Shown here: piece after piece, positions 12,067 to 21,707 of the stretch
Layout of the letters: each line of letters opens with the position of its first letter
How positions within the stretch are numbered: position 1 is the stretch's first letter
The notes under the pieces: model-generated
Seen by the model: only the letters and a program-made list of their open reading frames with translations
What the model was told of the DNA's origin: nothing
The model's database searches: none
Assembly: GCA_037349315.1 (NCBI GenBank)
Contig: JBAIAC010000018.1
Coordinates: forward strand, 12,028,001 to 12,092,000
DNA: 64,000 bases
Direction of reading: 5' to 3'
Origin: Chelydra serpentina
Taxonomy: Eukaryota; Chordata; Testudines; Chelydridae
Translations under genes and position numbers: made by a program

Positions 12067-15000
12067 AATAGTAATATTTCTAAGTACATTATTTATTGCA
12101 GTTAAGTTAAAACTAATTAAAATGATTCTGCAATGCTGTTCTCATTATTTCTAAATAAACACGGGCATAGGAAGCAATACATTTTAGCAACACCAGCATT
12201 AGCACGCAAGACACCAATATTACATTGATCAGACTGTCAAAGTCAAAGAAATTGTTACTAGCGGAACAGCCGGTCTATCATGTTAAATGTTTATTAGCTA
12301 TAATATAGGTGAAATTTATCCAAATGCAGACAGCCCACAAAAGGTCCCATTCAACACCATTTAGGGCTTGATCCAGTACTAATTAATTGTAATTACATGA
12401 ATGTCAATGAGACTACTCACATGGTTAAATGTATGCACATGCGTATGTGTTTTGCCACATCAACACTGTAATAACTTAATATAGAGCTTAAATAGTTCCT
12501 TGGGCTTTGAGTGGGACCACTCCATTGCAGTAAATTCCACCCTTTAAAGTAAAACCATCATACAACACACACAACCCCACCACCATCCTCAGTGGGGATT
12601 TGCTCCAAAGACTAAAATATTCAAAACTGTGGACACTGTCGGTACAACCATTCTTTTATGCACTTGTTTGTGCCTAGACATTTCCATGCACATAGTAGAT
12701 ATAGAGATTTCAGTGGGGGGATCTTATTATAATACCTAGGAAAGATAGCACAAGTTCAGGACAAATGACTGTCACCTTTAACTTTCTTATCACAATTAGC
12801 AATTTACATCAGCCTTATCACTTGTGAGAACAATACAATTATAAATTCACAGATAGTAAGCCCACAAAATACATTAATATCTGTCACAATAGTGTTTCAA
12901 ACACCTTTCCTCATTAGTCTGTTCCACTATCTTACTATTAACAAATCACTCAACATCAAGTTTTGATCTCACAACACTGGAATGATTGTTTTCGATGCTT
13001 TGCCTAGTTACATGAAATTGATTTTTATTAAGCAAAATAATTTTTTTTAAATTCCATTAACATCACAACAATACTCAGAGCCGCTATGATTTCAAAGCAG
13101 CAGAGACAGTAGGGAGCCTCTTTTATATCACCACCAGTTTATGGGATTGTGTAGAGTTCCTGAATGCTTTGGACATAACACAACGTTAATGGAAAACTTA
13201 AAGATTTCTTTGTAACTGTAGTCTGCAAATCTCAACAGTTTTCCAGAGTCCATACCAACCTGTCTTGATTTGGTTTGGTTTGCCAGGGTCTTATCGCCAG
13301 TTTAGATCTGAGTTTCAGTTCCAAACGCAAAAGTGAAACTCAGCTGCAACTACCTAGTTTTGCCCAGTTTCCTCACAAAACCATAAATTAGCCAAGGTTC
13401 ACTAAAAATTTAGCTCAGAACTCAAGCCACATTCTTTGTCAAAAGGTTATCAAACCTTGGCAAACTTGGGCTGAGTTTTGGGGTTTAACCTCTAATCAAA
13501 CTGTTTCCTCCCCATGATAAAAACCATGCTAAAGTGCAGCCTCACGAAAGGACTTACAGGAACTGCAGCTCCCTAGAGAAAATCCTTTTCAAAGAATATA
13601 AAGCTTTTAAAAGGCTGCTACCTAGTGATAAATACAGGATCAGAGTTCTGCAGGGGGTGGAAAACTCTTTAGCATGATTTTCTCAATTCCTCCTACTCCT
13701 CCCACTCCTGAGAACTCCGCAGCCTCGAGTAAATTTAATGAATTAACTTACTGTATGCAGCCTGGCTGAGGTTCTACTGCAAAGCTCAGCCAGGTCTGCA
13801 CCTAAGATCTACAGCTTTATGTAATCATCTTGGCTGAATTAGACCTTGAAATGTTCCTTTGCTTGAGGTCAATTGCCTATGAAGTACTGTGCCTCAGCTT
13901 CTGGAGTGCATGCTGTCTTAGAGTAATTAATGCCTTTTACTATTTCAATACAGCTCGCGTTGTCTTTGTTGCATGAGGGATGTGTGAAAATTCAGCAAAT
14001 AAATTGGTGAGTCATTATGGAGCGGAAGAGTAAAACAGGACTTCAATATTACTTCAAATTAATCTGGCCATTTGTAAAAATGAAATAAAATCCAGGTTTG
14101 TGTTCATGCATCATGCTCACAACTGACATTTCTGACATTTTCAATTTTAACAATGTCACTAAGATGGAGAAGTTCATGATTTAGTCATTTCAGCAGGGCC
14201 CAATGACATTCCAATATCTAATTAGAAAATCAGAAGTTTTAGATCTAAGTCAGTATTCTATCCCTTCAGCTATTTTTGTTTGTCTCCACCATACGCTGAC
14301 CCATACTAATGTTTTGGAAATGAAATAATCCAAGGTGCTCAGAATCTAAGCTATTTTAGCCTGATGCTCATAGCATTATATCTGGTCTAAATGGTCCGCA
14401 CTGCAGGCATAATATCACTGCAAGTGGAACAGCATTTCCTTTGAACAAGCTAACTTGAGTTTCAGTTGTTGATTACAGGGTAATGCTGTTGCAGGTATTT
14501 TGAATGCATTCTTCATGTATTTCAATCATTAAATGCCCCACATGTTGTAGCGTAAACTTTGGCCCTGGTTGAGCATAGCACTTACGCACATACATAAGTA
14601 CTGCTTACTGAATTTGGGCCTTACTGCTTAAATTATAAAGGTCTTCTTCCAACTTGTATTAAAAGTACTTATCATATAAAGCTTTTATATTAAAAATGAA
14701 TTTGAAATGTGAAAATAGTAACAGCTTTATAATATGTCTTACAGTTCACAATGTAGATGTTTATTTAATTTCCTGTGGGTTGTTTATTTGAATATTGTCT
14801 CTATTACAAAGTAAACAATTCACTTGCTATGGGAAAACAGAGCTACAGTGTAAGGTGTGATTCAAAGACATTACAGTACTTGCACTTGATTGACCTTATA
14901 TAAACTAATACAGCTGTACACTGAATTTAGAGAACTAGTTATTCCAAATGAAACTCCATCCTAATATAAAATTAGCTTGTGAACACCATTCCTCTAATAC

Positions 15001-15189
15001 AAAATAGAATTGTTTTATTAAACTAGTATTTATACAACCTACATGGAAGCTGAGATCTTCAGAAATAGGAGCTTAAAGTGACCGGACTGCAATTTTGTCA
15101 TGATTTCAGTGGGACCAATTGATAAGTAAGCTACTACTCAACATAAGTATGTGTGGCAGAATCTGGCCTATTATGGTTTTTCTAACATG
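12067..15189. other. Intronic sequence left of the ERV
   Basis: AT-rich, with no supported exon or RNA gene. 12361-12440, 14560-14630 and 15080-15180 contain degenerate pieces of old repeats (for example ctactactcaacataagtat). Nothing else was recognised. Confidence 0.5.
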
Positions 15190-15193
15190 ATGA
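15190..15193. repeat. ERV target-site duplication, left
   Basis: ATGA directly precedes the LTR start and also follows the 3' LTR at 23942-23945. A 4-bp duplication is the size made by gammaretroviral integrases. Confidence 0.8.
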
Positions 15194-15549
15194 TGATAGA
15201 AAAGGCCTAAAAATTAACAAGCACAGGCCGTATCTTCCTCTCTTTCTCTGGCTTTAGCTCAAAGAGGGGCCTAGGGACTGGAATAGCGAGCGAGACCTAG
15301 GAATCAAGGACAGGACATGTATCTAGTCTCACATTAAATCATGTTAACTATTTACTAATTAGTCCGCTTGGCATAAAAGTATATGCAGCTGTTTTCTCAT
15401 GTATCCTTAAAAATATGTAATACCAAAGGTCAAGGTATGTACCCCATATTCCCTTCTAAATGATAAATGTATCCGCAACAGATGTGTCCTATATCCCCCT
15501 CCCCAAAATTATGTATCCTGTGTGACCTGTTATCTATAGGTTAGTATAA

Positions 15550-15556
15550 TGACGTA
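15550..15556 (+). promoter_or_regulatory. CRE half-site-like motif in U3
   Basis: TGACGTA lies about 25 bp upstream of the TATA box. It matches an ATF/CREB half site by sequence only; binding is inferred. Confidence 0.35.
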
Positions 15557-15579
15557 TATTAAAGTTGTTTGTTACTGAT

Positions 15580-15587
15580 TATAAAAG
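15580..15587 (+). promoter_or_regulatory. LTR TATA box
   Basis: TATAAAAG occurs in U3 about 75 bp upstream of the poly(A) signal. It would place transcription start near 15610. The identical motif is at 23767-23774 in the 3' LTR. Confidence 0.8.
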
Positions 15588-15662
15588 GGGCTCATGTCGC
15601 CCATGTAAAGTGTGCTCTTCTCTGGCATTAGTCGAGAAGAAACACCCGCTCAGCTGAACGAA

Positions 15663-15668
15663 AATAAA
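15663..15668 (+). terminator. LTR poly(A) signal, 5' copy
   Basis: AATAAA is followed by a T-rich stretch (cttcttgttctcc). It lies downstream of the expected start and so inside R, as in many gammaretroviruses. Confidence 0.75.
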
Positions 15669-15756
15669 GGTGTGGTACCCGTCTTCTTGTTCTCCGTGCC
15701 TCCTTGGTGGAATTGGGTAAGCTCCAGGGGGAAACGGGCCCTATTTGGCTAACAAT

Positions 15757-15774
15757 TGGCGACTCCGCCGGGAC
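15757..15774 (+). other. Primer-binding site, tRNA-Arg-like
   Basis: TGGCGACTCCGCCGGGAC begins two bases after the LTR CA. Its first nine bases fit the complement of a tRNA-Arg 3' end (TGGCGACTC); the remainder departs from the vertebrate tRNA-Arg(TCT) form I recall. A Pro, Glu or Lys primer fits worse. The choice of Arg is an inference. Confidence 0.65.
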
Positions 15775-16388
15775 TTCTCTCCCTGTAGAGGACGCTGACC
15801 GGCGGCCGAGGGCGATTCTGAGGAGTGGCCACCTCGAGCTATTGGTTTGCTCGGGCCTTGGGTCGTCACAATCGGCCGGGGCGGCTGCGTCCTCTCTCAA
15901 GAGAACTCCTAACGACACGGAGGCGAGACGGTGCCAGAAGACGGGGAAGGTCCAACAGCCGGACGCGGCCACTCCGGGCGGTAAGTGCGTTTTACCTTTT
16001 GGGTTTAAAGGATATAACGCCCCCGCAGTGTGATTGGACCTCATAGGTAACCCCGGTGTGGGAAGGTATTGTGGTTGCTTAAAGGTTATGTTAAGCAAGC
16101 CAGGCAGTTAATGAATAATACCACTAATTTCACGAGCCCGTGGGCTGTACTGGATAATTACTGGGATATAGAGCAGCCCCAGGGCTTGTTGTTGTTTTTG
16201 GGGGGAGTATTGTTTTTCTTTATATTGATGATGTATTGGAGGCCAAAATTATGATAACCAGGTCTAGGACTTAAACCGACTCCAGCCGCCCTGAGACTCC
16301 TGCGAGGGGAAACCCCGTGACCAGGATATCTTAATCGCAAGGGGGGTCGGTCGAACCCGTGACCAGGTTTTAACTGCACACAAGCATA
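15775..16388 (+). other. ERV leader: splice donor and packaging region
   Basis: About 610 bases lie between primer site and gag ATG. gcg|gtaagtg at 15980/15981 is a strong candidate splice donor for the env mRNA, and a second donor-like site, tag|gtaacc, lies at 16046/16047. The two blocks aaccccgtgaccagga and aacccgtgaccaggtt (16311-16326 and 16354-16369) form a direct repeat just before gag. Packaging function is assumed by position only. The leader ORF is listed separately. Confidence 0.55.
16111..16254 (+). CDS. Leader small ORF, possible membrane microprotein
   Basis: The frame is open from 16051, and the first ATG at 16111 gives 47 codons. Residues 2-8 contain two N-glycosylation sequons (NTT and NFT), and a strongly hydrophobic stretch (about residues 25-43, ending FFFILMMYW) could span a membrane. 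It lies between the candidate splice donor and gag, in a different frame from gag, with a TAA closing the gag frame at 16371-16373, so it is not a simple upstream Gag extension. Known gammaretroviruses place a membrane-anchored glycosylated Gag leader here; whether this is an analogue is speculation. It may equally be a chance ORF. Confidence 0.3.
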   Translation: MNNTTNFTSPWAVLDNYWDIEQPQGLLLFLGGVLFFFILMMYWRPKL

Positions 16389-18017
16389 ATGGGGTCCGGA
16401 CAAAGCATCTATGCTGGGACGCCCTTAGAATGTATGTTAAATAATTGGAAGGCGTTTAGACGTCAAGCTGATTATGGAATGCCATTATGTAAGGATGCTT
16501 TGATAAAATTCTGCACTGTAGAGTGGCCAACATTTGGGGTGGGGTGGCCCGCTGGGGGAACATTGAAGTTGAAAATTGTAGAAGCTGTGCATAACGTTGT
16601 AACTAGGGATGGACATTGGGACCAGTACCCCTATATAGATATCTGGCAGGATCTTACGGCTAATCCTCCCCCCTGGTTGCAAGAGTGTAGAGCCCAAGCC
16701 ATTAGGGCCTTAATGGCTCAGACCCCGGGTCAGCGTCAGGGTCGTCCCCCCGTGAAAAGACCCTGTCCACCAGCCGTGATTCCTACCGCCCCTGATCCTA
16801 TGCCCCCTCCCCCAGTGTATCCTGGCCTCCCGGCCTCCCCGGCACAGCCCCTCGTAGTGGCCACCCCAGAAGACAGCCCACCCCGCGATTCAATGACCCC
16901 AGGAGATAACTTGGAGGACAGTAGCGGGGAGGGCGGTAGTAGTCAATCTACAGATTCGGTAGCAAACCACACGAGGAATAAAAGTAAATGGCAAGTGAAA
17001 GGCAATCCGGGGGACATAAAATTTGCTATCACCAAGAGCCCCGTGGTAAATAAAAACACAGCCGAAATAGACCCGATGCTTGAACTGCCCCTAAGGGAAA
17101 CTGTGGGTCCTACTGGTGACCTCACTATGATATATGTTCCCTTCACTACAAGTGACTTGTATAATTGGAAGCACCAGAACCCCTCATTCTCAGAGGACCC
17201 CGCCCCGTTAACAGCAGTTTTCGAGACTTTGGTCTCGGCCCATAACCCTACTTGGGGCGACATGAAAATCGCTCTCAACACCCTGCTAACTGCAGAGGAG
17301 AGGCGTTTAGTCTTTTCAAAGGCCAAGGAGGGACTGGTGGCAGGAGGAGTGGACGCAGCTGACGTACCCACTATGCTCCCTGAGACTGCGCCCAATTGGC
17401 CACATACAGATGCAGAAAATCGAGGTTACCACCACAGATATGCCTTAGCTATAGTACAAGGGATGAAACGTTGTATTAGAAAGACCCCAAATTGGGCTAA
17501 GCTGTACAATATTCGGCAGGAAAAGAATGAGAACCCAGCCGCTTTCTACGAGCGCCTGTGTAACACTTGTAAAAGATACACAGACCTAGACCCAGAGGAT
17601 GTCAATGGAAAGCGAGTGCTCATTCCCCTTTTCATCGGGCAGTCCTATGAGGACATTCGAAAAAAATTACAAAAAATAGATGGAGCATCGGGTAAAAATA
17701 TAGAGGAGCTCTTGGAGATTGCACTAAAAATTTATGATCGCAGGGATGATGAAGAAAGGAAAAAGGGGGCCCGCCTACTGGCAATGGCCCTGAAGGGGGA
17801 GAGTGGGAAAGGGGGGGCCAACACTAAGGGACAAACAGGAGTGCAGGAGAAGGGAAGAGGCTCCCGTTTGGGACGGAATCAGTGTGCTATTTGTAAGGAA
17901 GAGGGACACTGGAAGAATGAGTGCCCCCAGCGACATAACAGGAGGGAGGGAAGCAGGAATAGGACTCCACCTGCGCCCGTTTTCTATAACGCGGCGCACG
18001 GAGAGTCGGCTGTATAG
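16389..18017 (+). CDS. gag: Gag polyprotein (gammaretrovirus-like)
   Basis: This 542-residue Gag precursor would build the particle: matrix, a proline-rich linker, capsid and nucleocapsid. Gly2 after the initiator suits N-myristoylation for membrane targeting. The matrix motif VEWPTFGVGWP is at 44-54. The linker at 112-175 holds a PPVY late-budding motif at 141-144. Capsid begins near 230 and shows SDLYNWKHQNPSFSEDP (255-271) and a major homology region at 375-390 (pattern I-x-Q, E381, F386, RL). Nucleocapsid has one zinc knuckle, C499-X2-C502-X4-H507-X4-C512, the gammaretroviral number. The start is a real ATG; the frame is closed just upstream by TAA at 16371-16373. The ORF ends at TAG 18015-18017, in frame with pro-pol. 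No internal defect is visible. Confidence 0.95.
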   Translation: MGSGQSIYAGTPLECMLNNWKAFRRQADYGMPLCKDALIKFCTVEWPTFGVGWPAGGTLKLKIVEAVHNVVTRDGHWDQYPYIDIWQDLTANPPPWLQECRAQAIRALMAQTPGQRQGRPPVKRPCPPAVIPTAPDPMPPPPVYPGLPASPAQPLVVATPEDSPPRDSMTPGDNLEDSSGEGGSSQSTDSVANHTRNKSKWQVKGNPGDIKFAITKSPVVNKNTAEIDPMLELPLRETVGPTGDLTMIYVPFTTSDLYNWKHQNPSFSEDPAPLTAVFETLVSAHNPTWGDMKIALNTLLTAEERRLVFSKAKEGLVAGGVDAADVPTMLPETAPNWPHTDAENRGYHHRYALAIVQGMKRCIRKTPNWAKLYNIRQEKNENPAAFYERLCNTCKRYTDLDPEDVNGKRVLIPLFIGQSYEDIRKKLQKIDGASGKNIEELLEIALKIYDRRDDEERKKGARLLAMALKGESGKGGANTKGQTGVQEKGRGSRLGRNQCAICKEEGHWKNECPQRHNRREGSRNRTPPAPVFYNAAHGESAV

Positions 18018-18045
18018 GGAGGCCGAGGGACCCAGCGGCCTCTCC
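18015..18045 (+). promoter_or_regulatory. Gag stop-codon readthrough signal
   Basis: The TAG at 18015-18017 is followed by GGAGGCCG, a purine-rich context as in gammaretroviruses. GAGGCCG at 18019-18025 is exactly complementary to CGGCCTC at 18036-18042, giving a 7-bp stem with a 10-base loop immediately after the stop. pro-pol continues in the same frame with no start of its own, so occasional decoding of TAG as an amino acid is the expected route to Gag-Pol. A fuller pseudoknot is possible but not shown. Confidence 0.75.
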
Positions 18046-21000
18046 TAGCGGCACAACCCGCTGGTCTGGATCCCACGGTTATAATTGAGGTAGGGGGCCG
18101 CCCAATTGAAGCCCTGATTGATACAGGAGCTGCCCTCAGCTTGCTTCCCCTTGCAGAGGCTCCCCGGGGGAGGGCTCAAGGGTGGGCTGTAGTTCAAGGG
18201 ATAGAAGGACAAAGTGTAAAATTGGAAAAATCTCTTCCTCTCCTAGTAAAAGTAGGAGACTGTCATATATCCCACCAATTCGTTTGTAGCCCCTCCTGTC
18301 CCATTGCGCTGCTAGGACGAGACCTGCTTACTAAACTGCAAGCGGAAATCTCGTTCAACAATAATGGGACTCTGGAGGTTAGGCTCCCTAAACAACAAAT
18401 TTCCAACTATCAAATGGCCCTTTTAAATGTTAAAAATCCTCCCCCAGCACGGCAGGAAAGCGAGAAGAATCAACTGTCAGGGGTTAACCCTGAGGTCTGG
18501 GCTGAGGAGGGAGGTTTTGCTCGGGCTCGAAATGCTTTGCCAGTACACATTTCCCTTAAGGAGGGAAGCCGTCCAGTCCGAATTCGACAATACCCCCTTA
18601 AGTTAACCACTCGGATCGGACTTAAACCTTTAATTCAAAAGTTTTTGCAGTGCGGGTGGTTAAGGGAAGGCACTTCCCCATATAATACTCCAATAATGGG
18701 AGTGCCTAAGCCTAATGGGCAATATCGATTAGTCCAGGACCTGAGGCAGGTTAATAAGTTGATAGAAGCTCCCTATCCAGTTGTCCCAAACCCCCATACT
18801 ATTTTGAGCCAAGTCCCCAAGAGTCACGGGTGGTTCTCTGTGATAGATTTAAAAGATGCTTTCTTTTCCATACCCCTAGATCAAGAGTCCCAGAAACTGT
18901 TTGCCTTTGAATGGGAAGATCCAGATACCCATTACAAGGCTCAGTATCTCTGGACTGTTGTCCCCCAGGGACTGACTTGTGCACCCGAGATCTTTGGCAG
19001 CCAGCTAAAAAGAGACCTGGCCCCGTTCCTAGCTGCACATCTCTCATGTAACATAGTTCAATACTGTGACGATTTACTCCTAAGTACTGACACAGAGACT
19101 ACTTGTAAGGAGCATACAATAGAGCTCCTTAACTTTCTTGGAGCTCAGGGATACAAGGTCTCTAGGGAAAAAGCCCAATTGGTTAAACAACAGGTTACTT
19201 TTCTTGGATATCATCTTTGGCAGGGACGTCGTAGCCTAGGTAAGGATAGGATTCAGGCAATACTTGAAAGCCCTCAACCCCGAAATCCCAGAGAGCTAAG
19301 GGCTTTTCTGGGACTGACCGGTTTTTGCCGGCTCTGGATCCCCGACTATGGAGGAAAGGCTAAACCATTATATGAGTCCCTCACTAAGGAGGGTCTGCTT
19401 ACCTGGGAATGGACTAAAGAAAAAGAAAAAGCATTTCAAGAGCTTAAAGAAGCCTTGGTTCAGCCTCCTGCACTGGCTCTTCCGGATCCCCGAAAGCCGT
19501 TCACTCTATACGTTCATGAAAGAAAAGGGGTGGCATCCGGGGTTCTGTGCCAAAGGTCGGGACCGGCCTGGCAACCTGTGGGTTATTACTCCAAGGTGTT
19601 GGACCCAGTTGCCAAGGGCTGGCCAGCCTGTTTACGAGCCGTAGCTGCAACCGCTCTTCTTGTACAGGAGGCTGAGAAACTAACCTTGGGTGGGGACACT
19701 GAAGTTGTGGTACCCCATGGAATACCCCAGGTATTGGGAACAGGAGCCGGGGAAAAGCATTTAAACCCCAGTAGGCATACTAGATATGAGGTGGGACTTT
19801 TGCTGGCCCCTAACCTAACTTTTAAAACAGTTAGTTCCCTTAATCCAGCTACTTTACTGCCAAATCCCCAAGTCCCTTATGGGGCTAGTCCCACCCATGA
19901 CTGTATTGAAGTTTTACAACAAGAGACTAAACCTCGTCCTGATCTTTCAGATTTACCCTGGCCCAACCCTGATATTGAAATGTATGTAGATGGATCTAGT
20001 TATGTAGAAGATGGTAAGCGATTTACAGGAGCAGCCGTCATAGTGAAAGAGGGAGAAGTGTACAAGTTTAAGCTTAGCCCCAACCTATCTGCCCAGGCGG
20101 CGGAATTGGTGGCTCTTATTGAGGCGCTCCAAAGGGGAATTGGAAAGACTATTAATGTATACACTGACAGTCGTTATGCATACATGGTGGTGCATGCCCA
20201 CGGAACTCTATGGAAAGAAAGGGGTTTTATTACAGCCTCAGGCCAAAGAATAGCCCATGGGGCTCTTATTAAGACACTACTTGAGGCCCTGATGCTTCCC
20301 CTCCGGGTTGCAGTGATACATGTGCGTGCACATGGGAGGGCCCCTGATACTGACCAGCGAAAGTATAATCGATTCGCTGATCAAGCCGCGAAAGAAGCCG
20401 CACGAGAAGGGGCCATATGGCTCCTTTGGGTCCAAAATACAGAAGCCAAAACCCCGGATCCCCACTATACAGCAGAGGAAGTATCCCACGCCCAGGCGGC
20501 AGGGGCCCAATTAACTCCCACTAGGTGGTGGAGATTGCCAGGAGGGGAAATCTTTGTACCTAGACCAGTACTTCAGGAGATTCTCCTATCCCTACACAAG
20601 GAGGGACATTTGGGATCAGGAGCCATGGTCGACTTAATCAGCCGATCTATTCGGGGATTGGGTGCACATATGGAAGCCCAAAGAATTGTAAATAACTGTT
20701 CTGTTTGTCAGCGAACAAACCAAAAGGGGTGCGGTCCGCCTGCCCCAATGGGAGGTCGGCCCTGGGCTGCCTACCCTTTTCAGAGATGGCAAGTGGACTT
20801 TGCTGAAGTCCCCCTTTGTAGGGGTTATAAGTACTTGCTTGTCTTTGTTGATCAATTGACTGGATGGGTGGAGTGCTACCCTACACGACATTGTCAGGCG
20901 CGAGCCGTTACCAAGGCTCTGTTACATGAAATACTTCCCCGCTTCCACCTCCCGGAGGTGATTGAATCGGACCGAGGAAGTCATTTTATCTCCCAAGTGG

Positions 21001-21707
21001 TTCAGCAGGTGTCACGAGCCCTTGGGATCCAATGGAAATTACACACGCCCTGGAGACCACAAAGCTCGGGCCAAGTGGAAAGAATGAATAGGACTCTTAA
21101 AGACACTCTTACAAAACTGTGCATAGAATCTGGGTTAAAGTGGCCTGATGCCCTACCACTTGCCCTTACTCGCATTCGGAGGGCCCCACGTAAGGGTTTA
21201 AAACTTTCACCCTTCGAACTGGTCTTTGGGTTTCCTCCCCGAGTACTCATCCCGGGATACCGAGAGGACATAAACTGGGAAGTAGGAAATGACTCTTTAT
21301 GGAAACAGGTATCTGCGCTACAATCTGTTTTGTTACAGTTACATCGATACGCAGCACCTTTCCAGACTCTCCCTTTGGAACAACCGGTGCATTCCTTCCA
21401 GATCGGTGATCAGGTCCTTGTTAAAAAGTGGAAACGTGATCCACTCACGCCGAGGTGGGACGGTCCGCATACTGTATCGCTCATCAGCCAGGCCGCTGTT
21501 AAGGTCCTTGGAAGCGACAAATGGACACATCATTCCCGAGTAAAGCGGTTCCTGAGCCCGGATCCAGAGGACAGTCTAACTGAGGAGGACACCAGCCCTC
21601 TGTCCTCTCCGGCTCCGGAAGCCCGGAGTGACACAGGCGAAGACTCTACCTGGGAGTATCAAGAATTGGAAGGACTAAAAGGACTGTTTAAAAGACAGAA
21701 ACAATGA
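18018..21707 (+). CDS. pol: Pro-Pol: protease, RT, RNase H, integrase
   Basis: There are 1,229 residues after the TAG, made as a readthrough extension of Gag. Numbering from the first codon after TAG: protease active site LIDTGA with catalytic D35, and LLGRD at 98-102; reverse transcriptase about 190-480, with D277 and the catalytic box YCDD at 349-352; RNase H about 649-800, with D658, E696, D717 and D788; integrase zinc site H860, H864, C894, C897, then catalytic D927, D985 and E1021 with 35 residues between the last two. A C-terminal RWDGPH segment (near 1146-1151) stands where many relatives have GPY or GPF. YCDD instead of the usual YVDD is notable. The end overlaps the env ATG by four bases (ATGA). 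No stop or frameshift interrupts it. Confidence 0.95.
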   Translation, partial: GGRGTQRPLLAAQPAGLDPTVIIEVGGRPIEALIDTGAALSLLPLAEAPRGRAQGWAVVQGIEGQSVKLEKSLPLLVKVGDCHISHQFVCSPSCPIALLGRDLLTKLQAEISFNNNGTLEVRLPKQQISNYQMALLNVKNPPPARQESEKNQLSGVNPEVWAEEGGFARARNALPVHISLKEGSRPVRIRQYPLKLTTRIGLKPLIQKFLQCGWLREGTSPYNTPIMGVPKPNGQYRLVQDLRQVNKLIEAPYPVVPNPHTILSQVPKSHGWFSVIDLKDAFFSIPLDQESQKLFAFEWEDPDTHYKAQYLWTVVPQGLTCAPEIFGSQLKRDLAPFLAAHLSCNIVQYCDDLLLSTDTETTCKEHTIELLNFLGAQGYKVSREKAQLVKQQVTFLGYHLWQGRRSLGKDRIQAILESPQPRNPRELRAFLGLTGFCRLWIPDYGGKAKPLYESLTKEGLLTWEWTKEKEKAFQELKEALVQPPALALPDPRKPFTLYVHERKGVASGVLCQRSGPAWQPVGYYSKVLDPVAKGWPACLRAVAATALLVQEAEKLTLGGDTEVVVPHGIPQVLGTGAGEKHLNPSRHTRYEVGLLLAPNLTFKTVSSLNPATLLPNPQVPYGASPTHDCIEVLQQETKPRPDLSDLPWPNPDIEMYVDGSSYVEDGKRFTGAAVIVKEGEVYKFKLSPNLSAQAAELVALIEALQRGIGKTINVYTDSRYAYMVVHAHGTLWKERGFITASGQRIAHGALIKTLLEALMLPLRVAVIHVRAHGRAPDTDQRKYNRFADQAAKEAAREGAIWLLWVQNTEAKTPDPHYTAEEVSHAQAAGAQLTPTRWWRLPGGEIFVPRPVLQEILLSLHKEGHLGSGAMVDLISRSIRGLGAHMEAQRIVNNCSVCQRTNQKGCGPPAPMGGRPWAAYPFQRWQVDFAEVPLCRGYKYLLVFVDQLTGWVECYPTRHCQARAVTKALLHEILPRFHLPEVIESDRGSHFISQVVQQVSRALGIQWKLHTPWRPQSSGQVERMNRTLKDTLTKLCIESGLKWPDALPLALTRIRRAPRKGLKLSPFELVFGFPPRVLIPGYREDINWEVGNDSLWKQVSALQSVLLQLHRYAAPFQTLPLEQPVHSFQIGDQVLVKKWKRDPLTPRWDGPHTVSLISQAAVKVLGSDKWTHHSRVKRFLSPDPEDSLTEEDTSPLSSPAPEARSDTGEDSTWEYQELEGLKGLFKRQKQ

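Larger units (their letters stand above)
15194..15754 (+). repeat. 5' LTR
   Basis: Starts TGATAGAAAA, ends GGCTAACA. It is the same length and sequence as 23381-23941. By position of the TATA box and poly(A) signal, U3 spans roughly 15194-15610, R about 15610-15685 and U5 the remainder; these inner boundaries are inferred. Confidence 0.97.

Noticed and set aside
13236..13500. Possible MITE with ggtttggtttgcc and caaacttgggctgag pieces
   Set aside because: No clear inverted ends or target duplication could be found.
15628..16098. Minus-strand 156-codon ORF and overlapping plus ORFs in the ERV leader
   Set aside because: They cross the LTR boundary and primer site and have no retroviral or other domain; antisense chance ORFs.
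16943..17395. Minus-strand 150-codon ORF inside gag
   Set aside because: Shadow of the strongly supported gag frame.
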